Positions 39,755 through 49,072 of a stretch of 51,660 nucleotides of DNA are shown here, piece after piece. Each line of letters opens with the position of its first letter. The stretch's first letter is position 1. Source of the DNA: DASYQV01 sp036005125 (GTDB taxonomy: Bacteria > Acidobacteriota > Vicinamibacteria > Vicinamibacterales > UBA2999); contig DASYQV010000079.1 in assembly GCA_036005125.1 (NCBI GenBank), positions 1 through 51,660 on the forward strand, read 5' to 3'. The notes beneath the pieces were generated by a model. The model did not search any database. It was not told where the DNA came from and saw only the letters and a list, made by a program, of their open reading frames with translations. Made by a program: the position numbers and the translations under genes.

Positions 39755-42079
39755 ATGCGCATCATTGATCGCTACGTCATCCGTCAGGTTCTCTGGCCGC
39801 TGTCGATCGGCCTGCTGATCTTCACGTTCATCTTAATCATTCCGTACCTCATTGAGATCGCCGAGGAGCTCGTCGCCAAGGGTGTGTCCGCGACCGTGAT
39901 CGTGCGCGTGATGGCGACCCTGCTGCCGATGGCTCTTGGCGTCACGATCCCGATGTCGCTGCTGTTGGGCTTGCTCATCGGGTTCGGACGTCTGTCGGCC
40001 GATCGCGAATTCGTGGCACTGCAGGCGTGCGGTGTCAGCCTGATGCGCCTGCTCCGGCCGGTCGCCGTGCTCTCGCTCACGGCCTGGGCCGCCACCTCAT
40101 ACATCCTGCTGTACGCGATTCCTTCGGCCAACCAGACCTATCGCGAAATTGCCTTCAATCTTCTCGCGGAGCGCGCGGAGGGGGAGGTCAAGCCGCGTGT
40201 GTTCTTCGAGGAATTCCCCGATCTGGTGCTGTACGTCCGGGAGGTGCCGCCGACCGGAGGGTGGACTGACGTGTTCATGGCCGACAACCGTCCCGGCCAC
40301 TCACCCTCCGTCTACCTGGCAAAGCGCGGGCGCGTCGTCATCAACCGTAACGCGCGCACGGTGGACATCGTGCTCGAGCACGTTACGCGCCATACGGCAG
40401 AGGCGAATGAGAAGTACGAGGTGGGCACCTCGGAGCGTCTCCTGCTCAGTGTGAATCCCGAGACGGTCTTTCCACGTCGCGGACCGCAGAAGGGCGACCG
40501 GGAAATGTCAATCGCCGAACTCCGTGTGCGCGCGGCCGAGGTCGAGAGTCAGGGATTCTCGTCACACAACCAATGGATGGAGATTCACAAGAAGTTCTCG
40601 ATTCCGTTCGCATGCCTCGTATTCGGCCTGATCGGGCTCTCGCTCGGCGCGAGCAACCGCCGCGACGGCAGGCTCGCCAGCTTCGTCATCGGCATCGGCG
40701 TCATCTTCGTCTACTACGTGGTGCTGAGCCTCGGGGGATCCATGGCCAAAGGACACATGGTTCCGCCATGGCTGGCCGTGTGGCTGCCAAACATGGTGCT
40801 GGGTCTGATGGGCGGCCTCCTGTTCCTCTGGCGCGATCGCGTCGTCGACCAGCCGCTTCGGATCAGACTCCCCCGCTTCGGGCGTGCGGCAGACGGTGTC
40901 CGGGGTGACGCCAGGCCGGACGCGGCCCGGCCGCAGAGGGTCCTCACGATCCGGCTTCCCGCGATCCGGCTGCCCTTCCCCGGCATCCTCGACCGGTACG
41001 TCGCCATCAACTACGCGCACGTCTTCGGGTTGACGTTCGTGGCGATGCTGGGCGTGTTCTACATCTCGACGTTCCTGGATCTCTCGGACAAGGTGTTCAA
41101 GGGGGAAGCCACGTGGCGCATGCTGGGCGGCTATCTCTGGTACATCACGCCGCAATACATCTACTACATCGTTCCGCTGTCGGTGCTCATCGCAGCGCTG
41201 GTCACCATCGGCCTGCTGACGAAAAACAGCGAGCTGATTGTGATGAAGGCGTGCGGTATCAGTCTCTATCGTGTCGCGCTCCCGACGCTCCTGTGCGCCG
41301 CGTTCGCGGGCGGGGTGCTCTTCCTGCTGGAAGAGACGATCCTTGGACCGTCGACGCGACGCGCCGAGGCCATACGACACCGGATGCGCGGCGGGTTGCC
41401 GCAGACGTTCGACGTGCTGAACCGGCGCTGGATGGTGGCGAACGACGGCGATATCTATCACTACGTGTACTTCGACCCCCGGAAGGAGCAGCTCAACGCG
41501 CTGTCCGTGTATCACTTCTCCAAAAACGGGGAACGGCTGACGCGCCGCACGTATGTGGAGCGGGCGGTGTATGTCGGAGCGCGGCAGGGCGAACGCCCGG
41601 AAACCTGGAATGCGGAGCAGGGCTGGACCCGTGAGTTCGACTCGGAGGGGAAAACGCGGCAGTACCGCACATTTGCGGAATCACAACTCCCGCTCGAGCC
41701 GGCAACCTATTTCGGCACCCACCAGCCTGAGCCGAAGTACATGAGTTATTCGCAGCTCCGCACGTATATCGAGCGGCTCCGGTCCAGCGGCTTTGATGTC
41801 ATCGAGCAGCAGGTGGCGCTCGAGCGAAAAGTGTCGTTCCCGTTCGTGACGCTCATCATGACGCTGATTGCGGTTCCGTTCGCGGTCACGACCGGCCGGC
41901 ACGGCGCGATGTACGGCATCGGCGTCGGCATTGCGCTCGCAATTACGTATTGGATCGCGATCAGCTTTTTCGCCGCGCTCGGCAGCGGCGGCCTCATCGC
42001 CCCCGCGCTGGCCGCGTGGGCGCCGAATCTGCTCTTCGGTGCGGGCGCAGCGTACCTGCTTCTCACGGTGAGGACGTGA
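39755..42079 (+). CDS. Fused LptF-LptG LPS export permease
   Basis: 774 residues. Two YjgP/YjgQ permease units in one chain: unit 1 (about 1-370, IIDRYVIRQVLWPLSIGLLIF) and unit 2 (about 415-774, ILDRYVAINYAHVFGLTFVAM, LTKNSELIVMKACGISLYR). Each has the usual six membrane helices and a periplasmic jellyroll between helices 3 and 4. The joint is a basic Arg/Pro-rich stretch (about 375-415). In most bacteria LptF and LptG are separate proteins of about 360 residues forming a heterodimer on LptB2. Start ATG 39755. Its ATPase partner LptB is 21 kb away in this window. Confidence 0.93.
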   Translation: MRIIDRYVIRQVLWPLSIGLLIFTFILIIPYLIEIAEELVAKGVSATVIVRVMATLLPMALGVTIPMSLLLGLLIGFGRLSADREFVALQACGVSLMRLLRPVAVLSLTAWAATSYILLYAIPSANQTYREIAFNLLAERAEGEVKPRVFFEEFPDLVLYVREVPPTGGWTDVFMADNRPGHSPSVYLAKRGRVVINRNARTVDIVLEHVTRHTAEANEKYEVGTSERLLLSVNPETVFPRRGPQKGDREMSIAELRVRAAEVESQGFSSHNQWMEIHKKFSIPFACLVFGLIGLSLGASNRRDGRLASFVIGIGVIFVYYVVLSLGGSMAKGHMVPPWLAVWLPNMVLGLMGGLLFLWRDRVVDQPLRIRLPRFGRAADGVRGDARPDAARPQRVLTIRLPAIRLPFPGILDRYVAINYAHVFGLTFVAMLGVFYISTFLDLSDKVFKGEATWRMLGGYLWYITPQYIYYIVPLSVLIAALVTIGLLTKNSELIVMKACGISLYRVALPTLLCAAFAGGVLFLLEETILGPSTRRAEAIRHRMRGGLPQTFDVLNRRWMVANDGDIYHYVYFDPRKEQLNALSVYHFSKNGERLTRRTYVERAVYVGARQGERPETWNAEQGWTREFDSEGKTRQYRTFAESQLPLEPATYFGTHQPEPKYMSYSQLRTYIERLRSSGFDVIEQQVALERKVSFPFVTLIMTLIAVPFAVTTGRHGAMYGIGVGIALAITYWIAISFFAALGSGGLIAPALAAWAPNLLFGAGAAYLLLTVRT

Positions 42080-42098
42080 CGTGTCGCGCGGCTCTACC

Positions 42099-43799
42099 TC
42101 AGCGCTCGTAACGTACGTCGTCCAACCACACCTGCCCAGCCGTTCCAGTTCTGGTATTGACCGTGTCGACCACGAACAGGATTGATTCGACCTTGGAGAG
42201 GTCCGGCCGCGGCGTGCTGGTCGCGCCGCGTGGAACCATCTCGTCGAAGAAGACGGTGACGTCGCGTGAGCTGTCGTCGAGGAAGACCGACCTCGCCCAC
42301 CGCTCGCCGGGGCCCGTTCCCGGGACCCGGAGCTGAATGGACACGCGCATCGGATGGTCGGCGCGTGCGCGGAACGAGAGCCGATCGTGACGCGAGATCC
42401 TGCGTCCCGCCGGAACGACCAGCGCGGCATACGGGCTCGCCGATGCGACGCCGGACAGCGCGTACCGGAACAATACCTGCGTCCCTCCGACCGCCTTGAT
42501 CACGTCAACTGCCCCGTCGGATGTCGGACCGAGCTCGATTCGCCAATCCGGAACCGGGCCGTCACGATACAGAATCTCGGCAGCCGACGCGGGCGCGCGC
42601 GGCGCGGGCGCGACACCGTCGACGACCTTGCGTCCGACGTAGATCGGGTTCGACACAATCCACGGCACCGGCGGTTCGCCCGGCGCCCCCGGGAGCTTGA
42701 CCTCGACACGATAGACGGCAGGACGTGGCTCGGCCATGTAGCCCAGTGTCGATCCCTTTGCCTCGAGCACCTGACGGCCATCCTCGATCAACGAGATCAA
42801 AGCGTCCGCGGGCGCTTGCACGTCGACATGCAGTGAAGGCGGAGCCGTGATGGTCAATGCCTCCCCTGCCACGGCGCGGTGCTTGCCGCTCGTCGCGCTG
42901 AATGCAAACGCGACCGGTCCCGCCATCGCATCGATTGCCGAGTACACGCGTCCCTGGCTCAGTTCCTCCACGACTGCTCGGGCGTCGGCCGCAGCGTCGC
43001 CCGAGAAGGCGACCTGTGGTAGCGCGATGGAAAACGTTCGAAACATCGCCTCGTAGCCCGGAATGGGGACGAACTTCCGCTCCCGGTACGCATCGGTCTC
43101 GGCGGAAAAGGTAATCCGTGCGTGCGCGTCGCCCCCGGCCACGGCGACCACGCGACGGACGCGCGTGAGGGCGTCCCATTGCCGCATGGTTGCGTCCGAT
43201 CGATCCAGCAGCAATGCCAGCGCCTCCGGTTTTCGAAACGGATACGAGAGCAACGCGCGCGCGAGCTGCATCGGTTTCTCGTCGCGCCACTCGGTGTCGC
43301 CGTTCAACCACTCGAGGCCGACGAACGGCGCGGTCCAGTCAGTCCAGTTCAGCTCGGGCTTGGTCGAGACCGGATGCGCAACCAGGCTGAGGCCGCCCAT
43401 GCGCGTGACGTCCTCGACCACGTCACGCGGCTCTCCTCCGAGCGGATACGGCGTGGCACCGATCCCGAGCGCGAGGAGATGGCCGCCGTTCGTGCTGATT
43501 TCGACGGCGTCGATGCAGAGAACACCACCCCGGTAGGACGGAACGTCCGGCGCGCGCGTGCCGTCTCCGTGATCCGTCGTGATCACGAACTGCAGCCCTG
43601 CTCGCCCGGCCGCGGCGGCGACATCGTCGACGGTGCCGGCTCCGTCCGAGCGACGCGTGTGGATGTGCATGGCACCTCGCACGGGCATCTGGAGTCCCGC
43701 CGGCGGTGGCGGAAGGGCGCGTGCCCGCGGGGGGACGGCAGCGTACCAGGCGCCGGCCGCAAGCGCCGCCAGCACGACCGCGATCGGGTGTCGTCTCAT
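42099..43799 (-). CDS. Secreted PHP-domain metal-dependent phosphoesterase-like protein
   Basis: 566 residues. Signal peptide or anchor (residues 1-29). The PHP fold starts MHIHTRRSDGAGTVDDVAAAA and has TTDHGDG, VEISTNGGHLLALG and VAHP, giving several of the metal-binding His/Asp residues. The C-terminal region (about 400-566) is beta-rich, with DRLSFRARADHPMRVSIQLR and GQVWLDDVRYE resembling a galactose-binding/CIA30-type domain. Such PHP proteins act on phosphate esters; the substrate is unknown. Ends 11 bp from xerD on the same strand, so possibly co-transcribed. Confidence 0.8.
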   Translation of the reverse strand: MRRHPIAVVLAALAAGAWYAAVPPRARALPPPPAGLQMPVRGAMHIHTRRSDGAGTVDDVAAAAGRAGLQFVITTDHGDGTRAPDVPSYRGGVLCIDAVEISTNGGHLLALGIGATPYPLGGEPRDVVEDVTRMGGLSLVAHPVSTKPELNWTDWTAPFVGLEWLNGDTEWRDEKPMQLARALLSYPFRKPEALALLLDRSDATMRQWDALTRVRRVVAVAGGDAHARITFSAETDAYRERKFVPIPGYEAMFRTFSIALPQVAFSGDAAADARAVVEELSQGRVYSAIDAMAGPVAFAFSATSGKHRAVAGEALTITAPPSLHVDVQAPADALISLIEDGRQVLEAKGSTLGYMAEPRPAVYRVEVKLPGAPGEPPVPWIVSNPIYVGRKVVDGVAPAPRAPASAAEILYRDGPVPDWRIELGPTSDGAVDVIKAVGGTQVLFRYALSGVASASPYAALVVPAGRRISRHDRLSFRARADHPMRVSIQLRVPGTGPGERWARSVFLDDSSRDVTVFFDEMVPRGATSTPRPDLSKVESILFVVDTVNTRTGTAGQVWLDDVRYER

Positions 43800-43809
43800 C
43801 GAACGTGGC

Positions 43810-44712
43810 TCACGCCCGTGGATGGAAGCGGTCGTACAGACTGCGCATGCGCTGTTCCAGCACGTGAGTGTAGATTTGCGTGGTCGACAGATCCGCGTGG
43901 CCGAGCATCATCTGAATCGCGCGGAGATCGGCGCCCCGCTCGAGCAGATGCGTCGCGAACGAATGTCGCAGCGTATGAGGACTCAGGTGCCTCGTCAGAC
44001 CCGCCTGCAGTGCGTAGAGTTTGATGATTTTCCAGAAACCCACGCGCGTGAGTCCCGCGCCTCCCCCCCGTGCACTGACGAACAGCCGCGGGCTGCTGCG
44101 CGCGCCGAGCAGCACCGACCGGCCCTCACGGAGATACCGCCGCACCCACTCGGCGGCTGCGTCGCCGATTGGCACGATCCGCTGTTTGCTGCCTTTCCCC
44201 GTGCAGGTCAGATAACAGGCCTCGAGGTTTACATCGGCCGGACGCAGGCCCACGAGCTCCGACACGCGCATGCCGGTGGCGTAGAGCAGCTCGATGAGCG
44301 CGCGGTCGCGCAGGCCGCGCGCGGTCTCGACGTTCGGCTGATCGATCAGACGATCGATCTCTTCCACGGAGAGATATCGAGGCAGGGTCTTCCACGCGCG
44401 CGGCGGGCGCAGATCATCCGCCGGGCTCATACGGAGCCGGCCGTCGATCACCAGAAACCGGTAAAAGCCGCGGTAGCACGCAACTGCGCGGGCGACCGAA
44501 CGCGGCGATCGACCCTGGCCCACGAGTTCGCGAACGAGAGCTTCGAGATCCGGACGCGTGAGCGCATCGAGGGCGGCCCCCTTGCCGGCCGCATACTCGG
44601 CGAGCAGCACGAGGTCACGCGCGTAGCTTTCGACCGAGTTCGCCGCGAGTCGGCGTTCCACCGTCAAGTGGGTCAGATAGGCGTCGACGGCGGACGCTGA
44701 GCTCTGTGGCAC
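43810..44712 (-). CDS. xerD: Tyrosine recombinase of XerC/XerD family
   Basis: 300 residues from GTG 44712, the typical XerC/D length. SAM-like core-binding N-terminal domain (1-100) and catalytic domain. Catalytic residues: Arg149 (ATGMRVSELVGL), Lys173 (TGKGSKQRIVPIG), His246 and Arg249 (HTLRHSFATHLLERGA), His272 (GHADLSTTQ), Tyr281 (IYTHV). Sequence pattern favours XerD over XerC, but the distinction needs alignment. It is not a phage integrase: no flanking att sites or phage genes. The dif-like site lies 6.3 kb away. Upstream, TACAAT at 44729-44734 (minus strand) could be its -10. Confidence 0.92.
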   Translation of the reverse strand: MPQSSASAVDAYLTHLTVERRLAANSVESYARDLVLLAEYAAGKGAALDALTRPDLEALVRELVGQGRSPRSVARAVACYRGFYRFLVIDGRLRMSPADDLRPPRAWKTLPRYLSVEEIDRLIDQPNVETARGLRDRALIELLYATGMRVSELVGLRPADVNLEACYLTCTGKGSKQRIVPIGDAAAEWVRRYLREGRSVLLGARSSPRLFVSARGGGAGLTRVGFWKIIKLYALQAGLTRHLSPHTLRHSFATHLLERGADLRAIQMMLGHADLSTTQIYTHVLEQRMRSLYDRFHPRA

Positions 44713-44728
44713 GCTGTCTGTCCGTGGG

Positions 44729-44742
44729 ATTGTAGAATTGTA
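44729..44742. promoter_or_regulatory. Candidate -10 elements between xerD and murQ
   Basis: Minus strand reads TACAATTCTACAAT (two TACAAT hexamers, 44729-44734 and 44737-44742), placing a start of RNA about 10 nt before the xerD GTG. On the plus strand TAGAAT overlaps them and could serve murQ. No clear -35 for either. Confidence 0.4.
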
Positions 44743-44785
44743 GCGCCGTGCCCGCCCCGGCCGCGGGGTGTTCTGCGAGGATCTG

Positions 44786-45760
44786 ATGACCCATCGCTCC
44801 AAATGGCAGTCGCTTCCGACGGAAGCCATCAATCCAACCACGCTCGCCATCGACAAGCTGCCCGCCGACGAAATTGTCGAGCTGATGATCGGCGAGGACC
44901 GCAAGATGCTTGCGGCGGTTCAGCGTGAAAAATCGCGCATCGCGACCGGCGCCGATCTGATCGCCACAGTGCTTCGGAAGGGTGGCCGGGTCGTATTCGT
45001 CGGCGCGGGAACCAGCGGCCGCCTGGGTATTCTCGAGTCGGCCGAGATGCCTCCAACGTTCAGTACGGACCCCGCGCTGGTCCAGGCCATCATCGCTGGC
45101 GGCAAGGGCGCGATTCTGCGAGCGAAGGAAGGCGTCGAGGACAACTACGAAGAAGGCGCACGCGCGATCACGAGGCTCGGACCCACGCGCAAGGATGTCG
45201 TCATCGGGGTCTCGGCGAGCGGCATGACCCAGTTCGTCCGCGGCGCGCTGACGCGTGCGCGAAAGGCCGGCGCTCGAATCATCTTCGTGACCTGTGATCC
45301 CAACACCGAGCTGCAGACATTCGTCGACCTTACAATCGCGCCGGGCGTGGGGCCCGAAGTCATCGCCGGCTCGACGCGGCTCAAGGCCGGTACGGCCACG
45401 AAGCTCGTGCTCAACATGCTCACCACCGCCGCGATGGTGCGCATCGGCAAGACGTACGGCAACCTGATGGTCGACGTACAGACAGGGTCCGAGAAGCTGA
45501 AGGACCGCGCCCGGCGAATCGTCAACATTGTGACCGGGCTCGAGTACGAAGACGCCGACCGGCTGCTCAATCGCGCACACTGGAACGTCAAGGCAGCGAT
45601 CGTCATGCAGAAGACGGGCGTTCCGTACGTCAAGGCGCTGTCGCGGCTCCGCCGGGCCCACGACTCGATGCGCGAGGCGCTCGGCGAGGACATCGAGCCC
45701 CGGCTGCGCGAGCTGCTCGACGGCCATCACAACGAGGACGCCGCCTCGCGATCCAAGTAG
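44786..45760 (+). CDS. murQ: N-acetylmuramic acid 6-phosphate etherase
   Basis: 324 residues. Cleaves the lactyl ether of MurNAc-6-phosphate, giving GlcNAc-6-phosphate and lactate in peptidoglycan recycling. SIS fold with VGAGTSGRLGILESAEMPPTFS, GGKGAILRAKEGVEDNYEEG, GVSASGMTQFVRGAL and AGSTRLKAGTATKLVLNMLTT, all diagnostic. ATG 44786 with GCGAGG upstream gives MTHRSKWQSLPTEAINP. Length slightly above the family norm (about 298). The last 34 bp overlap the 3' end of convergent nagB. Confidence 0.96.
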   Translation: MTHRSKWQSLPTEAINPTTLAIDKLPADEIVELMIGEDRKMLAAVQREKSRIATGADLIATVLRKGGRVVFVGAGTSGRLGILESAEMPPTFSTDPALVQAIIAGGKGAILRAKEGVEDNYEEGARAITRLGPTRKDVVIGVSASGMTQFVRGALTRARKAGARIIFVTCDPNTELQTFVDLTIAPGVGPEVIAGSTRLKAGTATKLVLNMLTTAAMVRIGKTYGNLMVDVQTGSEKLKDRARRIVNIVTGLEYEDADRLLNRAHWNVKAAIVMQKTGVPYVKALSRLRRAHDSMREALGEDIEPRLRELLDGHHNEDAASRSK

Positions 45761-46479
45761 AGCTCGACATGGCGGTGCGTCTGAAGGAACGACGCAGGCA
45801 GCCGCGTCGTGAGCGGGCCGTGCACGGTCCGCTCGATGCACCGCGCCTTCCGCTTCCCTTTCGCAACGAGAATCAGTGTGGACGCTCTCAGGATGGTGCC
45901 CATGCCCATCGAAAGCGCCTCCCGTGGCACCTGTTCGGGGTCCCCGCCGAAGAGCTCCGCGTTGTCCCGCCGCGTCGCCTCGTGCAGCGTCGCGTGATGG
46001 GTGCGCGCGATCAGCTCGTCACCGGGCTCGTTGAACCCGATGTGGCCGTTGGCCCCGATCCCGAGGATCTGAAGATCGATCCCGCCTGCCGTCTCGATCT
46101 CGCGTTCGTATCGCTCGCATTCCGCTTCGAGATCGGGCGCGGTGCCGTCGAGAAAGTGGATCCGCTCGGGCCGCAGGTCGATGCCGTCGAACAGGTGGCG
46201 ATGCATGTAGCGGCGGAAGCTGCCCGGGTGCGCCGTACCGATGCCGACGAACTCGTCGAGGTTGAAGGTCGACGCCTTCGAGAAGCTCACGTCGCCGGCC
46301 GCGTACATGCGCCGCAGCTCCGCGTACGTCGTGACGGGCGTTCGTCCCGTCGCGAGGCCCAGCACGAGCGACGGACGATCGCGGAGCGCGGCAGCGATCC
46401 GCCGGGCCAGCCCGCGCGCGACGAGCTCGGGAGTGTCGAACACGTTGATATCCAACGAGGTCTGCGCGGCTCGACGCAT
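45727..46479 (-). CDS. nagB: Glucosamine-6-phosphate deaminase
   Basis: 250 residues. Converts GlcN-6-P to fructose-6-P and ammonia. Motifs: GLATGRTPVTTYAELRR, STFNLDEFVGIG (catalytic Asp and proton-relay Glu), ILGIGANGHIGFNEPGDEL with catalytic His, and KGKRKARCIERTVHGPL. Slightly shorter than E. coli (266), lacking part of the allosteric C-terminus, like the Bacillus forms. Start ATG 46479 overlaps the stop of the upstream kinase gene as TAATG on the minus strand, so the two are coupled. No NagA deacetylase gene is in the window. Confidence 0.94.
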   Translation of the reverse strand: MRRAAQTSLDINVFDTPELVARGLARRIAAALRDRPSLVLGLATGRTPVTTYAELRRMYAAGDVSFSKASTFNLDEFVGIGTAHPGSFRRYMHRHLFDGIDLRPERIHFLDGTAPDLEAECERYEREIETAGGIDLQILGIGANGHIGFNEPGDELIARTHHATLHEATRRDNAELFGGDPEQVPREALSMGMGTILRASTLILVAKGKRKARCIERTVHGPLTTRLPASFLQTHRHVELYLDREAASSL

Positions 46480-47414
46480 TACATGTATTCCGGCAGCGAC
46501 GCGCCGCCCCGCGCCTCCGCGAGCGCCAGACGAACGGCGCCCACGGCCGGTTCGACCGTCAGCACAGCCGGCCGGGTCCGCGGCGCCACCTCTGACAGTC
46601 CGGCGCCGACCTCAGCGGCGAGCCATGGGACGACTTTGAAGATGCCGCCCGCGAGCACGGTGGGGAACGCGGCGCCACGCATGCCGAGTCGCGAGATGAC
46701 GGAGGCCGCGGCGGCGACGAGCTCCCTGGCCGCCTGCTCGAGAATGCCGGAGGCCACGGCATCGCCCGCGTCGCGCGCCTGCTGCACGAGCGGCGCAAGC
46801 GCGGCAATTCCCTGCTGCCGCACGTTCCGATCGTAGACCTCGTGAATCAGCTGGGAGGGATCGGCGAGCCTCATGCGCTTCAGAATCAGCTCGGTCAGCG
46901 CGGTTGTCGGCCCCCGACCATCCGACTGGCGCATGACGGCCGCCAACGCGCGACGTCCGATCCAGAACCCGCTGCCCTCGTCGCCCAGGATGTGCCCCCA
47001 CCCGCCCGCGCGCGCGGCGTAGCCGCCGGCATTCCGGCCGTACGCGATCGAGCCGGTGCCGGCGATGAGGACCACTCCCGGCGCGTCGCCGGCGCCCGCG
47101 GTGAGCGCGACGAGCGCGTCATTGACGACGAGCGTGCGCACCTTGAATCCGATCCGTTTCATGATCCCGCGAACGGCTTCTGCGTCCTGCGGCCGATCGA
47201 CGCCCGCGATGCCCAGGCAGATGGCGTCGGGCCGGATCTCGCGATCGCCGATTGCCGTCTCCATGACGTGGTGGAGAACCTTCTCCACCTCGAGCTCGCC
47301 GGCCGCCTGCAGGTTGGCGCCGCCGCCGCGCGCTTCCGCGAGGACGATGCCGCTTTCGTCCGCCAGCAGGCACACGGTCTTGGTACCGCCGGCGTCGATG
47401 CCGAGCACGTGCAT
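46479..47414 (-). CDS. BadF/BadG-family N-acetylglucosamine/MurNAc kinase
   Basis: 311 residues. ASKHA-fold sugar kinase: phosphate-1 motif GIDAGGTKTVCLLAD, LIAGTGSIAYGRNAGG and GDEGSGFWIGRRAL, plus C-terminal LAGGIFKVVPWL. The family includes eukaryotic GlcNAc kinase and the clostridial MurK, which phosphorylates both MurNAc and GlcNAc. Next to murQ and nagB, a MurK role (making the MurQ substrate after import of free sugar) is plausible, but substrate choice is not readable from sequence. The ATG at 47414 lies only 8 nt past a TAGAAT -10. Confidence 0.87.
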   Translation of the reverse strand: MHVLGIDAGGTKTVCLLADESGIVLAEARGGGANLQAAGELEVEKVLHHVMETAIGDREIRPDAICLGIAGVDRPQDAEAVRGIMKRIGFKVRTLVVNDALVALTAGAGDAPGVVLIAGTGSIAYGRNAGGYAARAGGWGHILGDEGSGFWIGRRALAAVMRQSDGRGPTTALTELILKRMRLADPSQLIHEVYDRNVRQQGIAALAPLVQQARDAGDAVASGILEQAARELVAAAASVISRLGMRGAAFPTVLAGGIFKVVPWLAAEVGAGLSEVAPRTRPAVLTVEPAVGAVRLALAEARGGASLPEYM

Positions 47415-47641
47415 CCAATCGAATTCTACAAGGCCTCAGGCCCCGGGCCTCAGGCCCCAGGGCTGTCTCAGGCATCAGGATGTGAGGGCTCAGCCTTGAG
47501 GCGTGACTCATGAGGGGCTGCTGAGACCGCCGAGGGCTGATTCCTTGGGACTGCTGAGGCCTGGGCCTGATTCCTGAGGCCTGGTTGTATGGTACATTGC
47601 GGCGATTTCATGGTCCTCGCCCGCCGTCTGCGCGGCTCCTG
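47415..47641. repeat. Spacer of CCTGAGGC/GCCTCAGG words with near-leaderless kinase promoter
   Basis: Minus-strand TAGAAT at 47423-47428 is followed after 8 nt by the kinase ATG, so that mRNA would be nearly leaderless. From 47430 to 47583 words such as GGCCTCAGGCCCC, CTCAGCCTTGAGGC and GGCCTGATTCCTGAGGCC recur in both orientations, an irregular palindromic array. It shares TCAGGATGTGAGG with 123-135. It separates the divergent kinase and symporter genes. Confidence 0.6.
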
Positions 47642-49072
47642 GTGACCGGAGTGGCGCTCAACTGGGCCGACTACCTGGTCATTGGCGCGTACCTTGTCGC
47701 GATCGTCGCCTTCGGCTCGTGGTTCGCGCGCTTCCAGCACAGCACACGCGACTATTTCCTGACCGGCCGCTCGGTCCCCTGGTGGGCGATCTGCTTCACG
47801 ATCGTGGCAACGGAAACCAGCACGTTGAGCTTCATCGGCGTGCCGGCCGGTGCGTATTCCGGCAACATGACGTTCCTGCAGCTCGCGCTCGGCTATATCG
47901 TCGGGCGGTTGCTCGTCAGCGCCGTGTTCATCCCGGCCTACTTCCGCGGCGAGCTTTACACGTCGTACGAGCTCCTGCAACGGCGGTTCGGTCCGCCGGT
48001 GAAGAACGTGGCGGCAAGCATCTTCGTCGTCACACGGACGCTCGCCGACGGCGTGCGTCTCTTCGCCACGGCGCTCGTCATCGCCGTCGTGACGCAGGTG
48101 CCGGTGTCCTGGACGGTGTTGATCATCGGAATCGCGATGATTGTGTACACCGTGCGGGGAGGCGTGGCCGCGGTGATCTGGACCGACGTCGTGCAGATGT
48201 TCGTCTACATCACCGGCGCGGCAATCGTGCTGTTCGCGCTCGTCGCGCGGCTTCCTGAGGGGTGGGGCGCGGCGATGCGTGTCGCATCTGCCGCCGGCCA
48301 CCTGCAGGTCTGGGATTTCTCGCTGGAGCCGACACGCGTCTACACGTTCTGGGCGGGAATGCTCGGAGGCGTCACGCTCACGCTGGCGACGCACGGCACC
48401 GATCAGTTCCTGGTTCAGCGGCTGCTCTCGGCGCGTTCAGCACGCGATGCATCGGCCGGCCTCGTGTTGAGCGGCATCATCGTCTTCGTGCAGTTTGTCC
48501 TGTTCCTGGTGATTGGCGCGTTGCTCTACGCGTATTACCAGATCACGCCCCTTCCCCGGTCGCTCGATCGCACCGATGAAATCCTCCCCCTCTTCGTGAT
48601 CAGCGAGGTTCCTCACGGTGTAGCGGGATTCATCGTCGCGGCGATTGTCGCCGCGGCGCTGTCGCCGTCGATCAATGCCCTCGCCTCCACGACCGTCAAC
48701 GATTTCTATGTGAAGTACGTCCGGCCGGACGCCGACGAGGACACGCTGATGCGAGTCTCACGGCGCGCGACGATCGGTTGGGGCATCGCGCAGATCGTCG
48801 TCGCGCTTGCGGCGCGCTGGGTGGACCGGTCCGTGCTCGACGCCGGGCTCCTCGTCCTGTCCTTTGCGGCGGGACCCGTTCTCGGCGCGTTCCTCGCGGG
48901 TGTATTCACCCGGCGCATCGGCACGTGGGCAATGGTGGCCGGCATGGCGGCGGGGATTTTCGCGGTCACCTGGGTCTGGTGGACGGATGCGGCGGCGTGG
49001 ACCTGGTATTCCGCGGTGGGCGCAGCCGCCACGACGATTGTGGCCTTCGGCGCCAGCGTGACGGGGAAATGA
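47642..49072 (+). CDS. Sodium:solute symporter family transporter (SSS)
   Basis: About 476 residues with around 13 membrane helices. SSS features: NWADYLVIGAYLVAIVAFGSW, GRSVPWWAICFTIVATETSTLSFIGVPAG (helices 1-2 sodium-site region), DRTDEILPLFVISEVPHGVAGFIVAAIVAAALSPSINALASTTVNDFY (helix 8 region with sodium-site Ser/Thr). Starts are uncertain: GTG 47642 chosen, GTG 47651 also possible. Likely substrate is an amino sugar or MurNAc because of the neighbours (inference). Ends overlapping the serine hydrolase as ATGA. Confidence 0.9.
   Translation: MTGVALNWADYLVIGAYLVAIVAFGSWFARFQHSTRDYFLTGRSVPWWAICFTIVATETSTLSFIGVPAGAYSGNMTFLQLALGYIVGRLLVSAVFIPAYFRGELYTSYELLQRRFGPPVKNVAASIFVVTRTLADGVRLFATALVIAVVTQVPVSWTVLIIGIAMIVYTVRGGVAAVIWTDVVQMFVYITGAAIVLFALVARLPEGWGAAMRVASAAGHLQVWDFSLEPTRVYTFWAGMLGGVTLTLATHGTDQFLVQRLLSARSARDASAGLVLSGIIVFVQFVLFLVIGALLYAYYQITPLPRSLDRTDEILPLFVISEVPHGVAGFIVAAIVAAALSPSINALASTTVNDFYVKYVRPDADEDTLMRVSRRATIGWGIAQIVVALAARWVDRSVLDAGLLVLSFAAGPVLGAFLAGVFTRRIGTWAMVAGMAAGIFAVTWVWWTDAAAWTWYSAVGAAATTIVAFGASVTGK

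Noticed and set aside
43810..44712. Tyrosine recombinase as a phage or island integrase
   Set aside because: Length, residues and housekeeping neighbours match XerC/D; no att repeats, tRNA or phage genes nearby.
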